From assembly GCA_039720395.1 (NCBI GenBank), contig CM077826.1, positions 15,185,962 through 15,249,961 of the forward strand: a DNA stretch of 64,000 bases, given 5' to 3'. This DNA comes from Liquidambar formosana. Its lineage: Eukaryota > Streptophyta > Magnoliopsida > Saxifragales > Altingiaceae. The translations under genes and the position numbers were made by a program. A model generated the notes under the pieces. It was not told the origin of the DNA. It did no database searches and worked only from the letters and a program-made list of their open reading frames with translations. Below, in pieces: positions 59,749 through 64,000 of the stretch (position 1 is its first letter; each line of letters opens with the position of its first letter).

Positions 59749-61070
59749 AAAATCACAATCTTGGTCAAAACTTTATCGCCATTGGTATGTTGAGAGATTA
59801 CCAAATTGGTCTTTTTTGGAAAGAGAGAGAACGGCATGGCACTTACGGGACAATGGAAACCCTAATCTTTTGTTATTTTTAATCTCTCCGGTGAGACAAT
59901 AATAAATAATAGTATGTTAGCAAGAAGACAGGTGTTGAACCTATGCTGAATTGCACGTAAAAGCTTTGAAACCTAATTAATAGGTTCACAAAAATGGGTA
60001 GAGAAATAAACATTTAGTTGGGTTAAAAATTAATGCTAAGATATAATCAGAATGATATGCACATGATATTCAGCAATAAGTTGAGTATGTCTGTCATACC
60101 TAACAAATCTATAAATTGTGAGTACATCCCTCTGCCAATCTTGTCCACGCACTGGGTTAACCTCGCACATCCATTATTTTATGTAGGGCTGCAATTCAGG
60201 GGAATTGGGTTGGATTGAAGTACAATCTACCCAAACCAACCCCACCCTAGTACCAGTTAAAGCACATCGATCATTTAACCTGCCTCTAACATAGTATTAT
60301 CATGTGTATATCTAATCATTAGTTAATATTTCATTAGTAGTAGATATTATTCTGTCTGTCCTACAAAGATAGGTCATGTTTGACAAAACATGGAATTTAA
60401 GAAAATGACATTATTGCATTGACTTGTCATTTATTAAATTTTGTCTTTTCCAAAAATGCCCTCACCGTTTTTGTAATGGGATTTGTGTTAAAAATAATAT
60501 TTAAAATAGCAAAGGGTAATGTAGGAAACTTAAAAAATTTAAGATTTGACTTTTCAAAGTGGACAAACATTTTGGGACATAAAAATAGCAAAAATTGTCT
60601 ATCTTTGTGGGACAGAGGGTGTATTATTATTATTATTATTCTTATTCTATTGATAAAAAAATCAACTGTTATCAAATTACATACATGATAAGATAATATA
60701 AGTTAATTGATTAAATATTAAATATAAATTGATTAAGAGATAATTATTTAATTTGAATGAAGCAGAAGTAGAGATCAATACTACTTAAAACCCTGGAACC
60801 ACCTTATATAATTATTTAATTTATTGATTGATATTACCCTATTATTATTATTATTATTGGGTGTCCGTTGTTTGGACAAGGGGTATGGCCAACCCACAGA
60901 ATAGGCCAAATATCAAAGGTGAAAAGCCAATTTTACAATTTTTTTTTTATTTACAAAAGGGTGTAGAATGCAAGATAAAATGGGTCCAAACTACTGAACC
61001 ATTCCAACCAGGCAACCCCCACCTTCTGCTGAGAAATTCATTCCAACCAGGCTAGTGTAGAATACAGTTG
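59285..61070. repeat. Tandem duplication, copy 1
   Basis: Matches 61064-63260 in order: TTAAGTTTAGTCAAGAATG..., GTGAGCGATTTTGGGTT..., GCCTGTAGAACAAAGTTAAA..., TTAGTTAATATTTCATTAGT..., and CAACCAGGCAACCCCCAC. Copy 1 has a MITE at 60350-60621 and about 440 bp (59860-60300) absent from copy 2. The GAGCGATTTTGGGTTTAAAC part is reminiscent of a SINE B box. Confidence 0.8.
60350..60621. mobile_element. Stowaway-like MITE
   Basis: The ends share GTCCTACAAAGATAG and, reverse-complemented, GTCCCACAAAGATAG near their termini, flanked by TA in a TTA repeat. The empty site is visible in the duplicated copy at about 62872-62880, where the same flanks join directly through ATTATTATTA. Confidence 0.75.
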
Positions 61071-61400
61071 GAATTTTATGTTTACCCTTAAGTTTGGTCA
61101 AGGATGTGGCTCCTTAGATCCTTCCGATTGTATGATAGTTTTGGTGGCATTCTCTTCACTTGTTTTGAGTGAGCGATTTTGGGTTCAAACTTATGAAAAA
61201 ACATTGATATCTATCTATTGATAATAGGGAGTAAGGGTAGATTCTTTATATTAGCAAAATAAAATAAAATAAAATAAAATAAAAAACAAACAAACAAACA
61301 AACAAGCCTTTCATCTATTAAAATTTTGATATAGTTAAGAGCAAGCTCTAAGCAACATTAATCTATTCATATCTTGATGATATCTCTTTTGCTATTATCT

Positions 61401-61753
61401 AGGAAGCACGGACACTTCTCTAGAGGTGTCGTGTCCGATGTATTGAACATAATACTTTTCCGACACGACACTTCTTTCTTTCTATCTTTTTTGTTTTTTT
61501 AATCTTCTTCCTTTTTCTTTTTATCCTATTTTACCAATGAATAACTCCACTGGTATCCAAAAACAATACAAAAAATGCATTTTGAATCATGAATGTGAAA
61601 CTATATGATGTTATCTAGCTATATACATAAAATATGCATTTTATTAATAACGTGTCATTGCCGTGTCATGTCCTAGGTTTTGAGGATTTGCTGTATCGAC
61701 GTAGCTGTGTCGTGTCGTAACCGTATTACATGTTCGTGTCTGTGCTTCTTAGG
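61401..61753. mobile_element. MITE with AGGAAGCAC/CCTAAGAAGCAC ends
   Basis: The left end AGGAAGCACGGACACTTC pairs with the right end, reverse-complemented CCTAAGAAGCACAGACAC. The interior is full of CGTGTC and GACACG words. TATTATCT flanks it on both sides (61393-61400 and 61755-61762), an 8 bp target duplication, or 9 bp with one mismatch. Copy 1 at about 59595-59610 gives the empty site. A hAT or MULE origin would fit. Confidence 0.85.
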
Positions 61754-61789
61754 ATATTATCTTTCATTCAACCTTCAAATTTTAACTTC

Positions 61790-62267
61790 TAACAGGACAA
61801 ACTATAAGTGGCGTAGCAGAAGTAACAAAAGAAGAGCATCGTCTTCTTGTGAAATAAGAACAAAGAAAATAGAATAAACTTTCTGAAACTTTATTGACCA
61901 AAAATTGAATTCTTGTTCATAGAGCTACAAGCCTATTTATAAATAACTAAAATTGTAAAATAATAAATCTTAATTCTATTAGAACAAGTTAAACTAATTA
62001 GGAAACTAATATTATGATGCTTTACGCTCTACTCTTTTGATAAATAAAAATTAAAAATTAGGAAACTAATAAACAAGCTATGAAACAGGGAAAACGTAAA
62101 ATAAGAAAGGACTAAGCAAAATTGGTCGCTGTGTAATTTGCCACACGGTTTGTGACTTCCTAGTTATGAACATAACTAGATTTGTTGTGCGACTTTTCTA
62201 TGCAACTTGTTTTCTACTTATGAAAACAACTAGATTTGCTGTGTGACTTTTCTTGACCCTCTAATAG
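61790..62267. other. Possible LTR-retrotransposon remnant
   Basis: TAAACTTTCTGAAACTTTAT followed by ATAGAGCTACAAGCCTATTT resembles, in reverse orientation, the transcribed end of Copia-type LTRs. TG/CA ends and primer-binding site were not found, so this is only a suggestion. Confidence 0.3.
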
Positions 62268-62590
62268 GGGTAGAGTCAGAATTTATCTCTAAGGGGGGCA
62301 CTGTGCTATGATTCTATGAAGTGGGAACTGAAAACTTAAAGCCCTAGAAAGCAATTTTTTTAAAAAAACGACTTTTTAGTTATCATTTTTCAATTTAATA
62401 CCAAAAAAGGATTTTTTGTCAACTTATTACAAATTGACTGTAAATATACTTTAAAATGACTACTATCTTCCTCTTTTTGGCATTATGTTAAGAAATAGTT
62501 ATCAAATGGTAATATCTCTCCCAAAAAAAAAAAATGGTTGAGGCAGGGGGGGCCCAAGGCCCCCTGGCTCCGCCCATGCCCTCTAAGCAT
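62268..62590. mobile_element. Decayed element with GGGGCGGAGCCAGGGGGCC-type end
   Basis: One end begins GGGGTAGAGTCAGAATTTAT followed by AAGGGGGGCA. The other, reverse-complemented, reads GGGCATGGGCGGAGCCAGGG followed by GGCC. The interior (62360-62510) resembles the fold-back sequence at 33430-33790. The ends pair only partly. Confidence 0.4.
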
Positions 62591-63260
62591 GCAACTTGTT
62601 CTGCATCAATAAGTGCCTATAGAACAAAGTTAAATCTCCTTATTAGTTGGGCTTGGTGTACCATTGACAACCCTTTCATAGATAATAGCGAAAAAAAAAA
62701 AAAAAAAAACCCTTTCATAGGGAAAAAAAAAATATACAAAAATACAGAAATGGCAATCTTGATCAAACTTAATGGCCATTGGTATGTCGAGAGGTCACTA
62801 AATTGGTCTTTGTTGGAAAGAGCACTTAAGAGAGGTCACTAATTATTAGTTAATATTTCATTAGTAGTAGATATTATTATTATTATTACATTGATATAAA
62901 ACTATACTGTTATTTAATTACATAGATGATAAGATAATATAAGTTAATTGATTAAATATTAAATATAAATTGATTAAGAGATAATTATTTACTTTGAATG
63001 ACGCAAAAAGAGAGATCAATACTACTAGAAAACCCTGGAACCACCTTAGATAATTATTTAATTTATTGATTGAGATTACCCTGTTATTATTGGGTGCCCC
63101 TTGTTTGGATAAGGGGTATGGCCAACCCACAGAATAGGCCAAATATCAAAGGTGAAAAGACAATTTTACAATTAAAAAAAGAAAGCTAGTGTAGAATGCA
63201 AGATAAAATGGGTCCAAACTCCTGAACCATTCCAACCAGGCAACCCCCACTATAATATAT

Positions 63261-64000
63261 GGAATGGTTGAATAACAACAACCTACCTCTCTGCAGCTCC
63301 ACACCTAATAATTACTACAGACAATAACAGATAATAAAATAATATATCTACGTATTATCCTCATGGTGACCCATACAGAACATTGAAAATTGAAAAATGT
63401 GAAACATGCTCTCAGTGACCCATATACAGGGAAAGGGATACAAAACATTACAGCCCACAATATTGATATCTGTGGAGAGAGATCTTATTGGAAACCCACT
63501 TGCAGAAGAGAGGTCTCACAGGGAACCCAATTGAGTGCCAAAAACCCACCCAAGCACTGAGAGTATAGAATTAAATCATTTGTGTAGTTCGGTTACATGT
63601 GTCTTGTCATCCATTTGGCTTTTTCTGAGGATTTAGTGACCAAAATGTTACCTGAAACATTTTTAGACAGCACTGTGTGAAAGAAAAAAAATTCTTGGGC
63701 TAGTGCCTTGACTACCGAAAAAAAAAATAATAATAAAATTCTTAGGCTGGTGCCTTAGAATGATGCTTTCTTATATGACTATTATCATGAGAATCAGGAT
63801 TCCTATTGGTCTTATTTGTTGCAACTTGCAAGTGTAATCATTTATATTTGGAAAAGCCAATACAATGGTTGCTTTATACGGGAACTGTAGTAATATATGT
63901 ATTTTCCTCACAATAGATGAGATTGGTGGAAACAATTTCCACCCTCATTTTTTATCCTCATTTGTAGAGATCATCATGAAATATAACATAATTTAGGAGA
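63261..64000. other. No gene seen
   Basis: Non-repetitive AT-rich sequence to the edge of the window. No open frame of note, no splice-consistent exon pair and no clear repeat ends. Confidence 0.4.

Larger units (their letters stand above)
61064..63260. repeat. Tandem duplication, copy 2
   Basis: Partner of 59285-61070. It lacks the 60350-60621 MITE but carries about 1.2 kb of other insertions between 61400 and 62605. Confidence 0.8.

Noticed and set aside
1..64000. CRISPR arrays, bacterial operons, riboswitches or viral genes
   Set aside because: None seen. The introns, gene families and repeat types are those of a plant nuclear genome.

Overview
The window is plant nuclear DNA from a eudicot. 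It is AT-rich, its genes have GT-AG introns, and it is crowded with microsatellites and small DNA transposons. The gene families are plant ones: phytocyanin, GH17 beta-1,3-glucanase, a plant methyl-CpG-binding-domain protein and G-type lectin receptor kinases. I cannot name the species from sequence alone. All gene models come from reading splice sites and phases by eye.

Layout. 0.3-5 kb: a stellacyanin-type phytocyanin gene (minus) whose terminal exon lies in a tandem duplication. The outer copy of that exon is intact and splice-compatible, and a 1.2 kb inverted-repeat transposon sits beside it with a visible empty site in the other copy. 8-14 kb: a three-exon gene (minus) for a small, probably plastid-targeted protein I do not recognise. 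Its 5.2 kb first intron holds a tandem array of about 0.55 kb units. 15.7-20.6 kb: a three-exon GPI-anchor-type glucan endo-1,3-beta-glucosidase (minus) with one +1 frameshift. 22.4-30.3 kb: an MBD10/MBD11-like gene (minus) with a 6.8 kb intron containing a LINE remnant, a Stowaway-like MITE and a tRNA-derived SINE. 30.3-39.7 kb: no gene seen, only MITEs, SINE-like pieces, an RNase H remnant of a retroelement and an 80 bp inverted repeat. 39.7-56.7 kb: two SD2-5-like G-type lectin receptor kinases (plus) about 12 kb apart. The first is frameshifted in the kinase domain, the second is intact. Between them lie a MULE-like element, a pair of nested inverted-repeat elements and a hAT remnant. 57.4-58.8 kb: a decayed equilibrative nucleoside transporter pseudogene (minus). 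59.3-63.3 kb: a tandem duplication in which each copy carries insertions that the other lacks.

The genes do not form a pathway. Phytocyanin, GPI-anchored glucanase and lectin receptor kinases all act at the cell surface or wall, but I read nothing into their proximity. The main theme is local duplication followed by transposon insertion, which leaves paired filled and empty sites. The strongest candidate for something new is the phytocyanin locus with two interchangeable terminal exons. I found no rRNA, intact tRNA gene or CRISPR array.
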